Source: Penelope pileata
Lineage: Eukaryota; Chordata; Aves; Galliformes; Cracidae
DNA: 64,000 nt
Direction of reading: 5' to 3'
Assembly: GCA_013396635.1 (NCBI GenBank)
Contig: WBMW01005484.1
Span: 186,001 to 250,000 of the forward strand
The translations under genes and the position numbers were made by a program. Below the pieces are notes generated by a model, which was not told where the DNA came from, searched no databases, and saw only the letters and a program-made list of their open reading frames with translations. Shown piece by piece: positions 1-12,313 of this stretch (its first letter is position 1; every line of letters starts with the position of its first letter).

Positions 1-41
1 AATGGTTTTAAATTAGAATAGGGAAGATTTAGATTAGATAT
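1..41 (+). mobile_element. CR1 LINE 3' region fragment
   Basis: The first ~40 bases match the part of CR1 just after the reverse-transcriptase core (a stretch like 'ggttttaaa..gaa.aggg.agatttagattagatat'), which also occurs at about 54295-54330 inside a better preserved plus-strand CR1. The copy stops abruptly where mariner sequence begins, so it is cut by the window edge on the left and by a junction on the right. Short length limits confidence. Confidence 0.55.
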
Positions 42-341
42 GGAGTTTATGGAGACCAAACAGTGGATGTGAGCACAGTGAGGTAGTGGGTGGTGCGTTT
101 CAGCAGGGGCGACAGTGGCATGAAAAAGAAGCCATGTTCTGGATGGCCATATAAATTTTTATGAGCATGGCGTACAGGCTCTTGTTCATCACTTGTGAAA
201 ATACACAGCTAATGGTGGTGTCTGTGTTGACAAATAGTGCTCTGTGGAATTTGCTCTGTCAAACAGTGTTATTGTGCTCTGTTTATCTGTTGTATTTTCC
301 ATGGAAATAAATAGGAGGCATTACTTTCAAGGTGACCTACG
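42..341 (+). mobile_element. Mariner-type DNA transposon derivative, 5'-truncated
   Basis: This is the right-hand part of the same element seen complete at 2918-3484. It ends in the terminal inverted repeat 'aggaggcattacttt' and is followed by TA at 342-343, the target dinucleotide of Tc1/mariner elements. Reading the plus strand gives a decayed piece of the mariner transposase N-terminal DNA-binding region (a W-V-V-R-F-S-x-G-D-S motif followed by K-K-P-x-S-G-W-P), interrupted by a stop. The left ~270 bp, including the left inverted repeat, are missing and CR1 sequence abuts instead. It cannot be active. Confidence 0.85.
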
Positions 342-343
342 TA

Positions 344-2246
344 TGATTCTATGTGATTTGTTACTGTTTTGTTTCTCTCATCATAGATAGTAAAACAGAT
401 GAGTCAGTGTCATTCCTGGGTTATCTGTAGAGAATGGCATAAGACTCTCCACCTACAGTGACACAACATTGCATTACTTAGACTCCAAACATGACAGGAA
501 CATATTTTAACCCTAGACTAGAAGTGATGTAATTGGAAATAAACATACAAAATTTAGAAACAGTTATTATTGACATTATCCTTGGTAAATTCATGCCTTC
601 TTTCAAAGCTAAAGCCACAACCTGACAGCAACCCCCTACACACAGGGGAGAGGATTTACATAAAAACCGAACAAGACAGAGCCACAGATGACAAAAGCGG
701 CTTTATAGGTTTCCATTAAACTAGACTCTAGCACAATAATTAACACTGACAGATAGTTATACTTGTTTAGATAAGAAAAGAGTTTTTATTGGTTAAATTG
801 TTTTGCCCAACAACTTGATGCACCACAGCTGCTTTTTCACTGATAGTATGATAGCCATTAACCCCTCATTCTCTTATACTTAGTTTTCAAGTCCAGCCCA
901 CCCACTCTAATGCGTCATGTTTCAAAATGAATCTGTCAGTGCAGTTTCAGACGTCTACTTGCTTACTGGCAGTCAGAGATGAGTGACATTACTGATGATT
1001 TAGAAACAGTAAGATCTAGCTTTATAACATTAACTGTTGCTTTTCCATATAATGAAATCACAGAATTATGCAGACTAACTGGTGAACAGTCTCAAATCCT
1101 TTATAAGGTAGTAAAATACACTTCTCATTTAAAGCAATGTCACATACAGTCTGTCAGTGTACACCTCATACAGCTCATCTTCTGTACACAAAAGCTCCCA
1201 ATGTCTTTCTCTGTACATATGTACTGTAGCACTTATAAAATAAGTACTTATGGAATAAGTACTCCATATACAGATTTCCTTGATAAGCAGATCACATAAA
1301 CATGAACGTTTGTACTTGTTCACATTCATCTCTTGCTTTGCATGTATTTGCTTTGTACACAGGATGGATATTCCATTAAATTAATTCCTCGTTCTGATCA
1401 CTACCGTCCAACCCGTCTGTATACTGTAACTATTTCCTTTTTCTTCTTTTTTTTTTTTGGCCAAAAGCAAAATCAAAGGTAAAAAATGGAGAGATAAAAT
1501 ATCTCCTCACAGTGACATTGCTCTCTTTCAGAGTTCCTTGTATTCAGACTAAGTACTGCTCACAAGTTGACTGCTTTCCTAAGGCTAGACATAAACAGAA
1601 GGAGAGGTGTCAGACATTTCCAGTCTTTTTCACTCTGAAAGTTACTGCCACAGGCATTTTTTTCAATGAAAAACTGAGAATTACATGTGAACACTAAGAG
1701 CTTCTCTACTTAGAGTAGAGAAATAAAGGAGTTCTTCAGACATGCTTTAAAACTTCAGTAGAAATCATAAAAGCCCGAGTACATGAAGGAGTAAATAAAT
1801 ACGTCAGTAATACTGCCTCAGGAGACATGGAGCCCTGTGGAGCAAGGACCACACTTCTTCAGAGAGATTTGATGACAAATCCAGACCTAACAACTAGAGT
1901 AAGAGTTTCATGGCTCTTTGGCTAAGATTCAATAGCTTAAGTGTGGGCATCTAGAACAATTTTAGGTTCCCTAAAGTATCCAAGCCATGGCATGTCATTG
2001 GTTGATAGAGAAAAAAAATCTGCAGAAAATCTGCACTGTTCTACAATGGCAGAGATAGGCCAGGTACCAGGAACCTATGTACAAGCAATTCTCTTCTGCA
2101 CTTTTTGTGTTTGATTCCTTACATGTTTTACTTCTGTAATTGTTTCTCCAAATATTTGCAATCAAGCTCTAAGTCCTTCTATTTTAATATAACATGCACC
2201 ATTTTTTTTTTTTAATCTTATCAAATGTTTTGCTTTCAAACAACAG
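344..2246. other. Non-coding AT-rich stretch, nothing recognised
   Basis: About 1.9 kb of unique-looking sequence. The open frames here (for example plus 979-1299 and antisense minus 1129-1329) overlap one another on opposite strands and show no domain or codon character, so I take them as chance. Poly-T runs lie near 1446-1458 and 2203-2213. No exon, RNA gene or further repeat is apparent. Confidence 0.6.
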
Positions 2247-2662
2247 TCATAGAATCATAGAATATACTGAATTGGAAGGGACCCACAAGGATCATGGAGT
2301 CCAACTCCTGGCTCCACATAGGACCACAAAAAATTCTAACCATATTTCTGAGAGCGTTCTCCAAATGCTTCTTGAACTCCAGCAGCTTGGGGCCATGACC
2401 ACTGCCCTAGGGAGCCTGTTCCAGTGCCTGGGCACCCTCTGGTGAAGAACCTTTTCCTAACATCCAGCCTGATCCTCTCCTGGCACAACTCCATGGCGTT
2501 TTCTCAGGTCCTGTCACTGTCACCAGAGAGCAGAGAGCAGCACCTGCTCCTCTGCTCCCCTCGCAAGGAAGCTGTAGACTGTGACAATGTCACCCCCTCA
2601 GCCTTCTCTAAGATAAGCAACTCAAATGACATCAGCCAACAAACCAAGTGACCTCAGTTGTA
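2247..2662 (-). mobile_element. CR1 LINE, 5'-truncated 3' end
   Basis: The left edge 'tcatagaatcatagaat' is the reverse complement of the CR1 terminal repeat (ATTCTATG)n, so the element lies on the minus strand with its 3' end at the left. It continues through the usual CR1 3' region (tggaagggaccc, tccaactcctggctcc, cttgaactccagcagcttggggccatgaccac) and fades out near 2662. About 415 bp remain, typical of a severely 5'-truncated CR1 insertion. It is the same subtype as the copy at 51561-51995. Open frames at 2194-2651 are simply readings through this repeat. Confidence 0.93.
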
Positions 2663-2917
2663 ACAGTGATGAGCTGTATGAACTCTTGTCCTAACGAACT
2701 CAAGTTCACATATATTGCAGAAGAGCCTGAAGGCCTTCCCTATCCCACCTCATTAGTAAAGCTCTGAAAGGTGAAGTACATTTTCAAAGGGTTCTTTAAG
2801 ATCCATTTGGGACTAATATCCTTACGTATTGGGGGAAGATCCTGGCTGTGTTGTTCAATGCCTGTCTGGTGGACAGGCAGCCCATATGACGTTGTTATAA
2901 ATATAACTATGCACATA

Positions 2918-3484
2918 TGAGGGTCGCTCCGACAGTAATGCCTCCTACTTTATTATGTTGGCCCATGATGTCAGAAGCAGATGTTGGTGTTATAGCTGTA
3001 GAGGCTGAACCTTCCTGCCAATATTCCTTTACATTTTGTTGCCATGTAACAGATGGCAGTAGAGGGGCAGTCTGTTAAAATGGCATCTGACATGAAAGTG
3101 TGTATGAAGCAAAGGTGTGTCATTTAATTCCTCCATGTGGAAAAAATGGCACACATGGACATTCATTGACCCTTGCTGAACATTTACGGAGACCTAAGAG
3201 TGAATGTGGGAGCAGTGAGACAGTGGGTGATGTGCTTCAGCAGTGGTGATAGCGACGTGAAAGACAAGCAATGTTATGGACAGCCATGAAGATTTTTATG
3301 GTTGCAGCATGCAGGCTCTTGTCCATTGCTGGAGAAAATGCATAGCTAATTGGAGTGACTATTTTGAAAAATGGTATTTTGTAGGTGATATTTTGCTCAA
3401 TCAAACAGTGTTACTGTGCTCTTTGTATCCATTGTAGTTTGCGTGTAAATAAAACAGGAGGCATTACTTTCGGAAGAGCCTACA
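2918..3484 (+). mobile_element. Non-autonomous mariner-type transposon, complete
   Basis: A 567-bp element with imperfect inverted ends of about 25 bp (left 'ctccgacagtaatgcctcct', right 'aggaggcattactttcgga') and TA dinucleotides just outside both ends (2916-2917 and 3485-3486). Both are hallmarks of Tc1/mariner insertion. The plus strand encodes a decayed copy of the transposase N-terminus: a helix-turn-helix segment (MKQRCVI..FLHVEKMA), then VRQWVMCFSSGDSDVKDK, which matches the mariner pattern W..RF..G..S..D..RSGRP. Stops interrupt it and the catalytic DD(D/E) half is absent. It is therefore a deletion derivative that must have been mobilised by a full-length relative elsewhere. Sister copies lie at 42-341, 10091-10656 and 43838-44380. 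Confidence 0.93.
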
Positions 3485-5690
3485 TAGACATATATGTAAA
3501 CTTTACACATATTTGCATTTACCAGACTTGTACTACAAAAGCTTTATGCCTTGCGCTGATGAGAACGTTCCAGGCAGCAGAGTATTTTCTCACATGATGC
3601 TGGAAAATAGGCAGGACATCATGTGGGAATTGATGAACCAAGAACTGATAAGTACTAACAGCTTCTTCCTGCCACCTGTTACTGGAAGGAGCCAGTTACT
3701 GATCGAGGAAGACTCAAAATGTGCCTACAGCATACTATGAGATGAGAAATTCTGAAGTGAAAGTATATCTCCTCATTAGGACTAGATCGCATCTCTATCA
3801 ACAAATTGTGTATGTCTGTTCTTTTTTGGGGGAAGCAATCTGATAGATGATCATGTGAAGTGTGATGGCAGTTTTATTTTTATGTTTTTGTTTATGCCAA
3901 CACCATGGCAGTAAAGACAGATAAGCCTTATATCCTAAACTCTGTACTTGCTACCAGGTTTACAACTGTAAATATTCATGGAGTGCAATGAAAAGATGTA
4001 ACAGCAACTTTTATCTGATTCTTAAAAATGTAATCTAGAACAAATATTTAAGGAAAACATTTATTTATTAATTTATTTTTGGTTTTACTGTGAAGCAATA
4101 GCCATTACTTCGTTAAATTTTAATATTATTTCCTCAATATTCAAGATAGTTTTGCAAATATAGTGGTGATTTGAAAGGATATTTCTGCTTTATTTGATTA
4201 GGACTAGTTCAAACAAGAAAGAACACTCTTGGCATATAACATAATAAAGCATAAAATAATAAACATAATAAAGCATACAGAAAGGATCTATTTATGTTAT
4301 GTGCAACAGGTTTGACACTAGCAGTGTCACTAGCTGTGAGTTACAGCCAAATGATGCTAGTAGACAGAGATGAAGCATCCACTCAATAAAAAGGCTAAAA
4401 CCAAGAAAAACAGGCTGTAGAAAGCAGCAGTTCACTCCAATAAACAACTCTAATTGTAAGCACTCTGAGGAAGGGAAATACCAACTAAGATGTGTTCTAT
4501 TAGGCAACATCCATGGTATAGTCAAGGAACAAAAAACAAACAACCTCTCATAGGAAGGAAGCAATTATAAGATGATTTATGTACAAATGAATTTGAGGTA
4601 ATGGTTTGGGATTTTGGGAGGTCATTGAATTATTTTCTGGATGTGATCTGCAAAAATGAGAAAGAGAATATGCCTGACTATAAACTTGTTAATTTGTCAA
4701 TGATGTCCAATTTCTGACATCTTGAACTTAGAGCACATTGGAAAGAAAATGGGGATAAAAAGATTAAGTACAACAGAACATTCTCAGAACAATGAAAATA
4801 AAGTTACATTGATAAATGAAAGCCATTGCTAATTTTTCTAAGTGTGCACAGAAGTCCTTCAGAGAAAAAGAGCTTAGAAGAGCTGTGTATGCTGACCTCT
4901 TTTGGTCAGCAAGGTCTGAAAAGTTAGCTTTTCTGCAATTAGAATGTATGATGTGCAGTGAACCCTGAAGCCTATTGTTTTCAAAGCTTGGTAGTTGTCA
5001 GAGGGGCTGTAATAGTGAGGTATGCTTTGAAACGAATACTCCTCCTAATTGTCTGTGTACAGAAAAGAATTTCTGTGTTTGGTTATAATTATATTTATGG
5101 GTCAGAGGAAAAGTTATAATTGGGTTATTTAACATGTATATTTGGAAAATTACTAATTTTTTAAAAAATCCAGGGAGAAAATAACATCAGCATATTATGA
5201 CTAAGGGAAAAAGTTTTTTAAACAAGATGTAGGCTCTGGTAGAAGAGGTCAGTGGCCTTTTCCTGTGGTAAATTTTTGGCAAAATATAGGTAATCTATTA
5301 AATTTAAGATCTTTCTGCTTTTTTGACATCATCTACCCAATATATATCATATTCCTTCAGAAGTATTTTCTCTTACCATCAACAAAATACGTGTCACTAA
5401 GTTTCAGTGCAAATCCAATTGTAATCTCTTACGTCTCTCGCAAACCAACTTTGACCATGTTGATTTCTGAATTTGTTAGTACCAGATATTAGGAAACTAA
5501 GATGAATCTTTCACATTGTAATATAATTTAATACAATTTCATTTTTCATTTCAACTGTAACCTTACACATAACTTCTACAACCGATTAACTCTGTTCTCT
5601 GAAACCCTGAAGCAAAAGTTGAAATTGTATCAGTTGAAAAAGATTACATTTTAGATAATAACTGCTGAAAACTGCTACTTGGGTATGTCG

Positions 5691-5739
5691 GTTTTTTGTT
5701 TTGTTTTGTTTTGTTTTTTGTTTGTTTGTTTGTTTTTTT
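5691..5739. repeat. (GTTTT)n/(GTTT)n simple repeat
   Basis: Successive GTTTT units grade into GTTT units and a terminal T run. A simple low-complexity tract, possibly a decayed A-rich tail read on the opposite strand. No coding role. Confidence 0.9.
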
Positions 5740-8700
5740 CCCAGAAGATGTATGAATGTTGCTACCGCTGTCACGCTTTTCAAGCTATTTCAGTTCCCAA
5801 ATATCTGCCAATCATAGCTTTTTTAAATCAATAAATTTTGGAAAATGTAGTCAAACTCAGAATTCAGTTGTTCACATAATCTTCAGATTCACATTTAAAC
5901 ATGCTTACAATTGAACTTTGTTAAGGATGAGATCAATTCCTTTTCAAAAGCTGTTCTCATTTTTCATGGAAGTGAATATTATATAGTAGCTACAGTTACT
6001 TTTGTCCACTTTTACTATTGTAGTATTAATATTGGATTTGAAGTTTACTTTTTTTTTCTTTCACATAAGATGAAGAAATCATAGATAAATAGTAGTGCCA
6101 GAACATATTTATATCATGACCACTGATGTTCTGGAGTTCCTTCTAAGGAGAAAATGATCTGCACTATCCTGATAACAGATGCACACTGGTGAGAACCACA
6201 TCTTAATTTGAAGCATATGCTCTGCTATGATACAACATAGTTTTTCTAAATACTTCATGAACTGAAATTATTTGATTAGAGAACTGTTTTGACAAATATT
6301 TATTTAAATTTATTTATTGAAAATGTATAATTCATTAAATAAAAATTGTTTAAACAAAAACTTCCTATCCTTCTCCCAGAAAGGAAAAGCACTGAAGAAC
6401 TAGGAAAAAAAAAATCTGATAAGTCCTGCATGCCTTCTTTCTGTTGGACAAATCACATGGGAAATTTTGCTTCAATTTGATTTCACTGTCAAACCTACTT
6501 TTTTGTCACTAGATACTCTGTTTCATGAGACTGCATGTTATTTAACTTTGAAACTAAATAAATAATATATTTTACTTTTTGGGCCCCCCAAGCACTGCAA
6601 AGGAGGAACATTACATGTAAATGGCGTGTTAGTTATAATGAAAGTTATAATGAAAATATCCAGAATAAAGCATTCTTCTTTAATACTTTAATTATTAGAA
6701 GGTTAGTACAAAATTAATTCCTTCAGCTGGCTGGAGGAGTCCAGATCTATAAATCCCTACATCCTCAAATTTCCATCTCTGAATTACCACACCATTTCCT
6801 ATGAATAATACCCATTTTTGTCTTTCATGTCAGCCTTTCTTTTTTTTATTAAGGACAACATTCAGTGTTAAAACTTTAACGAGCCTGATACCTGAAAAAA
6901 TTTTCTTTGTGTACTAGACTTGGTGAAACTACAAGGCATTGAAACTTTGAACATTCTGAACCATTCATTAGGAAGGCTGTTTTCTAAGGAGAATGAACTA
7001 CAGCTTTTTTCTGAGGTTCAGTAGCCACTGATATTTTCACATAAATTTGATAAAAAATTTCTAGTGTGGAAAATTGTCCTGGTCTGTGTATGAGGCTCTC
7101 AGGAATAAGCTTCTACAGTTATGTGCTGCATTTGCAAATACTCATTTAACTACAGAAGTGATGGCTTTTATGTCTTAAGAACTATGCTTTTGAATGCCAT
7201 TGGGCCTCATTTCACTTTGTACTCATTTGAGCTTTGTACATCAAACTGAAGAACTGCTGACATAATCAACTGCCATAGGACTAAGAACTGTGAAGGAATA
7301 TGAGAGGTGGTCATGAACAAATTGTCAAAGAGATAAAGTAAATGAAATAAATAGGAAAGAAGGAAGGGAATAAGAAATTCATATGATTTTAACTCAGGAG
7401 TTATATTCATTGGAAAAACAATATTTTGACATTAAGGGTAATTCAGATCTTCGTGAAATTGCTACACATTCTGTATCTTGTCCTCATGACCCTTCTTTTG
7501 CTAGCAGAATATGAAGCTGTTAATTAAATAGCCAGAGACTGTACAGCATAAGTTGATTTACAACATTAGGAGGTACATGAATTCCTTACTTTACTCAGCT
7601 CAGCCAATTTCAAAGTGGTTTCCTTTAATCTTCATTTACTGGAATTTCACTCTAGCTCTCACTAATATTTATGGCAAGCTGCCTACTGCAGTGATGGGCT
7701 GCCACACCTTTCGAAAGATGTAATATGGGCTTGGCATTCTTGATTTCCAGAGCAGAGATGTCAGCTCAAGGAATTTAGACATAGTCTTGCAATTAATAGC
7801 CGTCCTATACTAAAACAGAGATTAGACACTGGTTAGAAATTAGAGCATTTGTGTTTTACTCACCAATTTTATATGAAATATTAATATTTTAGTTTTAAAA
7901 TGATATCTATAAAAAGATAAGACATCCACATACATTAGAAAAAAACAGTACAACTCTTCTGTTTTCAGCCTACTACTTTTTTATTGAAAAGATTTGTTAA
8001 AACTTTCAATGTTTCTCCTGTTGTCACAGATTGCCAAGAACTACGTCTCTAAAGTCCAAGGTTAGTTTTCCAATGAAAAGTCTACAGTACAAAACATATT
8101 TTAACAAAGTATTTTCTCCGTAGAATTAAAAACAAAACCTAACTATCTTACTATGGTGTTAAAGCAAATCTATCTACTTTTATAGATATACATTTGCATA
8201 GGTGAATTTAATATATTACCTTGTTAAATACTTGAATGATTTGAATATCCCTTCAGTAACTCTGAGTCAGTATATTTAGGAGTATTAGCTTTATATGACA
8301 AGTTAAATGCTTCTGTACTTAGAAGTCAGAGAGGATTCCTTCTATGATTAGATTGTTTGATAAGCCCTCCACTAAGCTCCTACATTACATTCACATTGAG
8401 TTATTTTTTCAACTAATTTCCAAAAGACATATGTCTACCCATTCATTATAAACATTTAAGACAGTATAAAAGTACATGAGGCAATACATTTAAACATTTC
8501 TTTGTTTCTTACAGATCTGCGATAGTCAGAATATCTGTCTCCGTACATTTTGCTTTATAAACATGGCAAGGTCATTTAGCTACTTCAGTGTTTATTGCAT
8601 CTGTATTTAATACTGAAATTGTGTCCAAATGGCTAAGCAACACAATAGTTTGTGAAGGTTAATTGTGAAACCCAATGGAATTTGCTACAATGATTTTTAA

Positions 8701-9120
8701 CACCAAAGCTTTGATCAAAGATACAACAGACCCAGCTCATTACATACAATTGTTCATTCGTTCAATCTTTCCCTATATTTATTGCAATGAGACAGAGAAA
8801 TAAAGAAGAGGAAAGGAAATCTTGCTTCATTTAATAGTTTGGGATGAAAAAAGGGAGCTACTGTATTTCAGATGACGCTAAATTCAGCAAGCTGATGCAG
8901 TGCCATGCTGCTGTGTTATATGCCTGACCAAGGTTGCCTCGCAATAGCAGTTCACAAATGGAAATGTTAATGAGCATACATTTGTAAAAGAAACTAGATG
9001 TGACTAGACTATATACTAAATGTGGATTGATATCTACTATGCAGACCCATAAAGTATAGATGCTTCATATGTGTTTAAATGGATGGCATATTTAGGACAT
9101 TATTTCCATATTTTGAATAA

Positions 9121-9145
9121 TCTTTATTTATTTATCTATTTATTT
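9121..9145. repeat. (TTTA)n microsatellite
   Basis: Short imperfect run of TTTA/TCTA units in AT-rich DNA. Confidence 0.75.
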
Positions 9146-10090
9146 AAAATCATTTATAACTTAGGCAGAATCTCCAAAACAGTTCAAATTGATGTGTATA
9201 CTAGTCACAGGAGTCCAGAATGAAGATCCTCAAGTAAGCACTAATCATGCAAGCTCCAGAACTGAAAGCAACATAGCTATGACATTAGAACTAAAGACTA
9301 TAGATGTGGATGCATGATTCCCTGGACAAAACACTTTCAGGGCCTGAACTTGTACCTGTCCATAAAGATTCACCGGATTGTGGTAATGCAGCAGCTAGCT
9401 TAGGCTTTCTACACTGTGCCACAGGGAAAATGGGAGTTAGGCTCTTAAACTGGAAAATAAATGCAGCTGTACAGAGGCCAGTGAGATTGTCAGGCAGCAG
9501 AGACATGATTTATTGTGAGGAAACCCGACTACATTGGTGGGAAGCAATGGTACCATGATCTCTCTGGATTATTTCATCTATGTATCTGTGCTTCTCCAAG
9601 TTATCTAGGTATTTCTGGTTGTTGATGGTAATTTCCCAGAATTTCTAAAACGGTATCAACCTCATTAAAATCCAAATAAAACTCAAACAAAAAATTCACA
9701 ATATATCAGCATATTTAGCACATTTGCAAAGAATGTCAAGCTCTTTCCTATGCTACCATAACAGAAATAAACCTGGCTGTTAGTTTCTCAAAATAATCCC
9801 CTCATCTTTTATTCAAAGGTTGTTTGTAGGCTTAAGATGTCAGTGTTAACATAATTTCCTATGAGCTTGGTAAGACTTTGTTATCTTCAGAGTTCAGTCT
9901 CTCACGGTCAAATTATACAAAGCTTTATGAGAGCAGTAACAGGGACTCAAATGTCAGACTTGTTGGGCATCTTGAGCCCAACCAAAGGGCAGTAAGTTAT
10001 TTAAAAATATATATAAACTGTAACTATAAACTATAAGCTATAAAGATGGACATCCCATAGAAGTCAGATTTTAAAGTATTTATAAATGTA

Positions 10091-10656
10091 TGTAGGTCAC
10101 TCTGAAAATGATGCCTCCTATTCATTTTCACGGAAACTACAACAGATACAAAGAGCACAATAATACTGTTTTGTAGAGCAAATTCTCAGCTATAAAACAC
10201 TATTTTTCAACATAGTCAATACCATGAACTATGCATTTTTGCCAGCAATGAACAAGAATCTGTATGCTGTGCTTGCAAAAATCTGCATGGCCATCCAGAG
10301 CATGACTTGTCCTTCATGTCACTGCCATCACTGCTAAAACGCACCACCCACTGCCTCACTGCGCTTGATCCACTCTTTGGTCTCCACAAATGCTCAGCAA
10401 ACATCAGTGAATGTCAATGGGTGCAATTTTTTCCTCATGCAGGGATTCAATTCCACACCTTTGCTTCATACGCACTTCCATGTCAGATACCATTTCCATG
10501 TCAGACTGCCCCTCTGCTGCCCTCTGTTACACAGCAAAAAAATGTAACAAAATATTGGTGGGAAGGTTTAACCTCTACTTCCATACCAATATCCACTTCT
10601 GATGCTGTGGGCCAACATAATAACATAGGAGGCACTACTTTTCAGAGCAGCCCTCG
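10091..10656 (-). mobile_element. Non-autonomous mariner-type transposon, complete
   Basis: A 566-bp copy in minus orientation, flanked by TA at 10089-10090 and 10657-10658. Ends are 'aaaatgatgcctcctat' at the left and 'aggaggcactacttttcag' at the right. On the minus strand, a 62-codon frame (10216-10404) is the best preserved transposase remnant in the window: it reads VRQWVVRFSSDGSDMKDK and then a C-S-G-W-P block where mariner transposases have R-S-G-R-P, the linker after the paired-type DNA-binding domain. The catalytic half is absent. The plus-strand frames at 10307-10678 are antisense readings of this element and should not be treated as genes. Confidence 0.93.
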
Positions 10657-10787
10657 TATTATAAACTGCTTATGTTAAACAAAATAATGTAAGATCATAT
10701 GAGCCATCTGAAAAAGGAGTTAGGAAAACTGGAGGCTGATCTTGTTGTTTGGAGCTGACTTTGGGTTTTATTAATTTCTATGGGTTG

Positions 10788-10855
10788 TCTTCCTTCCTTC
10801 CCCCCTTCTTTCCTTTCTTCCTGCCTTCATTCTATTTGTTGCCTCTTTCCTTCCA
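10788..10855. repeat. CT-rich (CTTC)n tract
   Basis: Pyrimidine-rich imperfect CTTC/CCTT repeats on the plus strand, broken by a short mixed segment at about 10828-10840. Confidence 0.85.
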
Positions 10856-12237
10856 TTTTGTGAAAATCAAGAAGTCAGAACATTTGTAAGAGTGTCCTAC
10901 TGCTGATATTTGACAGCTTGGGCTAGAAGGTCATAGAGTGGCAATTCAGGGGTAGCAAAGTAAAACGTGTTAAAGAAGAGGAATTCTTCAGTCAAGCAGA
11001 CAAATTTAACAAAGTCATTTACATTTCATAGATAAGGGAATGTGTAAGATATTCCAACTGAAAATAATGCTTAACATAGAGTGATATCAAAGCAAATTTC
11101 TCATATTTTAATAATATTTCATCAACACAAGAATGAATTATTTTGTCAAAACATGGAAAGTAGAAAAAAAGACATACTTGCTAAACATGAAGGTAAATGA
11201 TACAGAAAGCCACTTTCGAAGCACATTTTAGAATTAAAGCTCTCTTCTAAATTTAAAAGATCTGGACCGGAGAAAAGCAATTGTAAAATATTTTAGATAT
11301 TGTATTTAAAAGAATTCGTAGTATCCAGGGAATCACTCAAAATCACCAGGAAATATCAATACTTGATGTGTCATTAAGTTTCCTTTAGAATGACTGGTAA
11401 TATAACTATGGTGCTAACCATTTTCGGGGAGAAATGTTCTGATTTTTAATGGCGAGGTACTCATATTTTGCATTGTTTTCTTAGCAAATTTGGTCTTTTT
11501 CTAGCTCCACCATCAGGCTGATTGTTAAAATGGATAACAAAACAAAAAATGACAAGAAAAAATAATGGAAAATATATTTTATAGTTGTGCATGATATATC
11601 TTCCCAAGTAAATAAAAATATTTTTCTAAACTTTTCAAAGAGTTATTTTAAATGGGAATATATATTCAAAAATACCTTGAAAGGAAAATATGCCAGTTCT
11701 GAGTAGTCCAAAAGATGTGCCTTCTAGCCCTATTCATACAGTTCTTCTCAAGCAAGCTATAAACAAAGTCTAAAAAGCTTCCTCTTACATGAATGCTTAC
11801 ATTTCTATGATAAAATTACATGTTGCTTAATAAAATCAGTCATATAAACAGTTTATTCCAATGAATATGATATTTTGATGTACATGTATTATATATATTC
11901 ATTTTTGACCAGCAGCAATCATTGCAGACATACATAACATGACTTTATTCTGGCAAAGACATTCCATAAAGCATTCTCAATGAAAACACTTTTTTTTTCA
12001 TTAATAAGCTCAAATTTTTAAATTATTTTTTCATATTGTAGTTCTACGAGATGCTGAGTAAGGTGCTTTCATGCACGGGTCTGTTCCTAAGTCCACTGAA
12101 GACGATTAAAAGACTATCATTAATATAAGTGTCTTCGTAGATCCAGCTCTGAATCAGTCTGAATTGAAAGATTTAAATATTAAAGATTCATATTCATAGG
12201 ATGTCTTTGGTGACTTGGGTTATTTTCTCATGCCACA

Positions 12238-12313
12238 GGGAAAAGAAAAAGAAAAGAAAAAAGAAAAAAAAGAAAAGCATAAAAAAAGAAAGAAAAAGGA
12301 AAAAAGAAAAAAG
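12238..12313. repeat. (AAAAG)n polypurine tract
   Basis: About 75 bases that are almost only A and G, with AAAAG and AAAG units. One CAT interruption lies near 12278. It is a microsatellite-like polypurine run. Confidence 0.92.

Larger units (their letters stand above)
3487..10088. other. Long AT-rich non-coding stretch
   Basis: About 6.6 kb without a recognisable gene. Small open frames (for example minus 4292-4564 and plus 9304-9558, the latter almost fully overlapped by minus 9291-9506) have no identifiable domain. The sequence contains a near-duplicated 16-mer at 4238-4253 and 4262-4277 (aacataataaagcata), a (GTTTT)n/(GTTT)n tract and a TTTA tract listed separately, and poly-A/T runs. 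Parts near 7650-7860 and 8550-8760 look unique and low in simple repeat, but I cannot show conservation. Confidence 0.6.

Noticed and set aside
1446..1458. Poly-T runs as RNA polymerase III terminators (also 50463, 57661, 59059)
   Set aside because: No A-box/B-box promoter or tRNA/SINE structure lies upstream of any of them; they are ordinary low-complexity runs.
3988..4013. Short match to a microRNA-like string (tgtaacagcaact)
   Set aside because: Only about 13 bases agree with a known vertebrate microRNA start and no hairpin partner is visible around it.
10307..10678. 123-codon plus-strand frame
   Set aside because: It is the antisense reading of the mariner-type element at 10091-10656; the same antisense frame appears in the copy at 43838-44380 (44038-44409).
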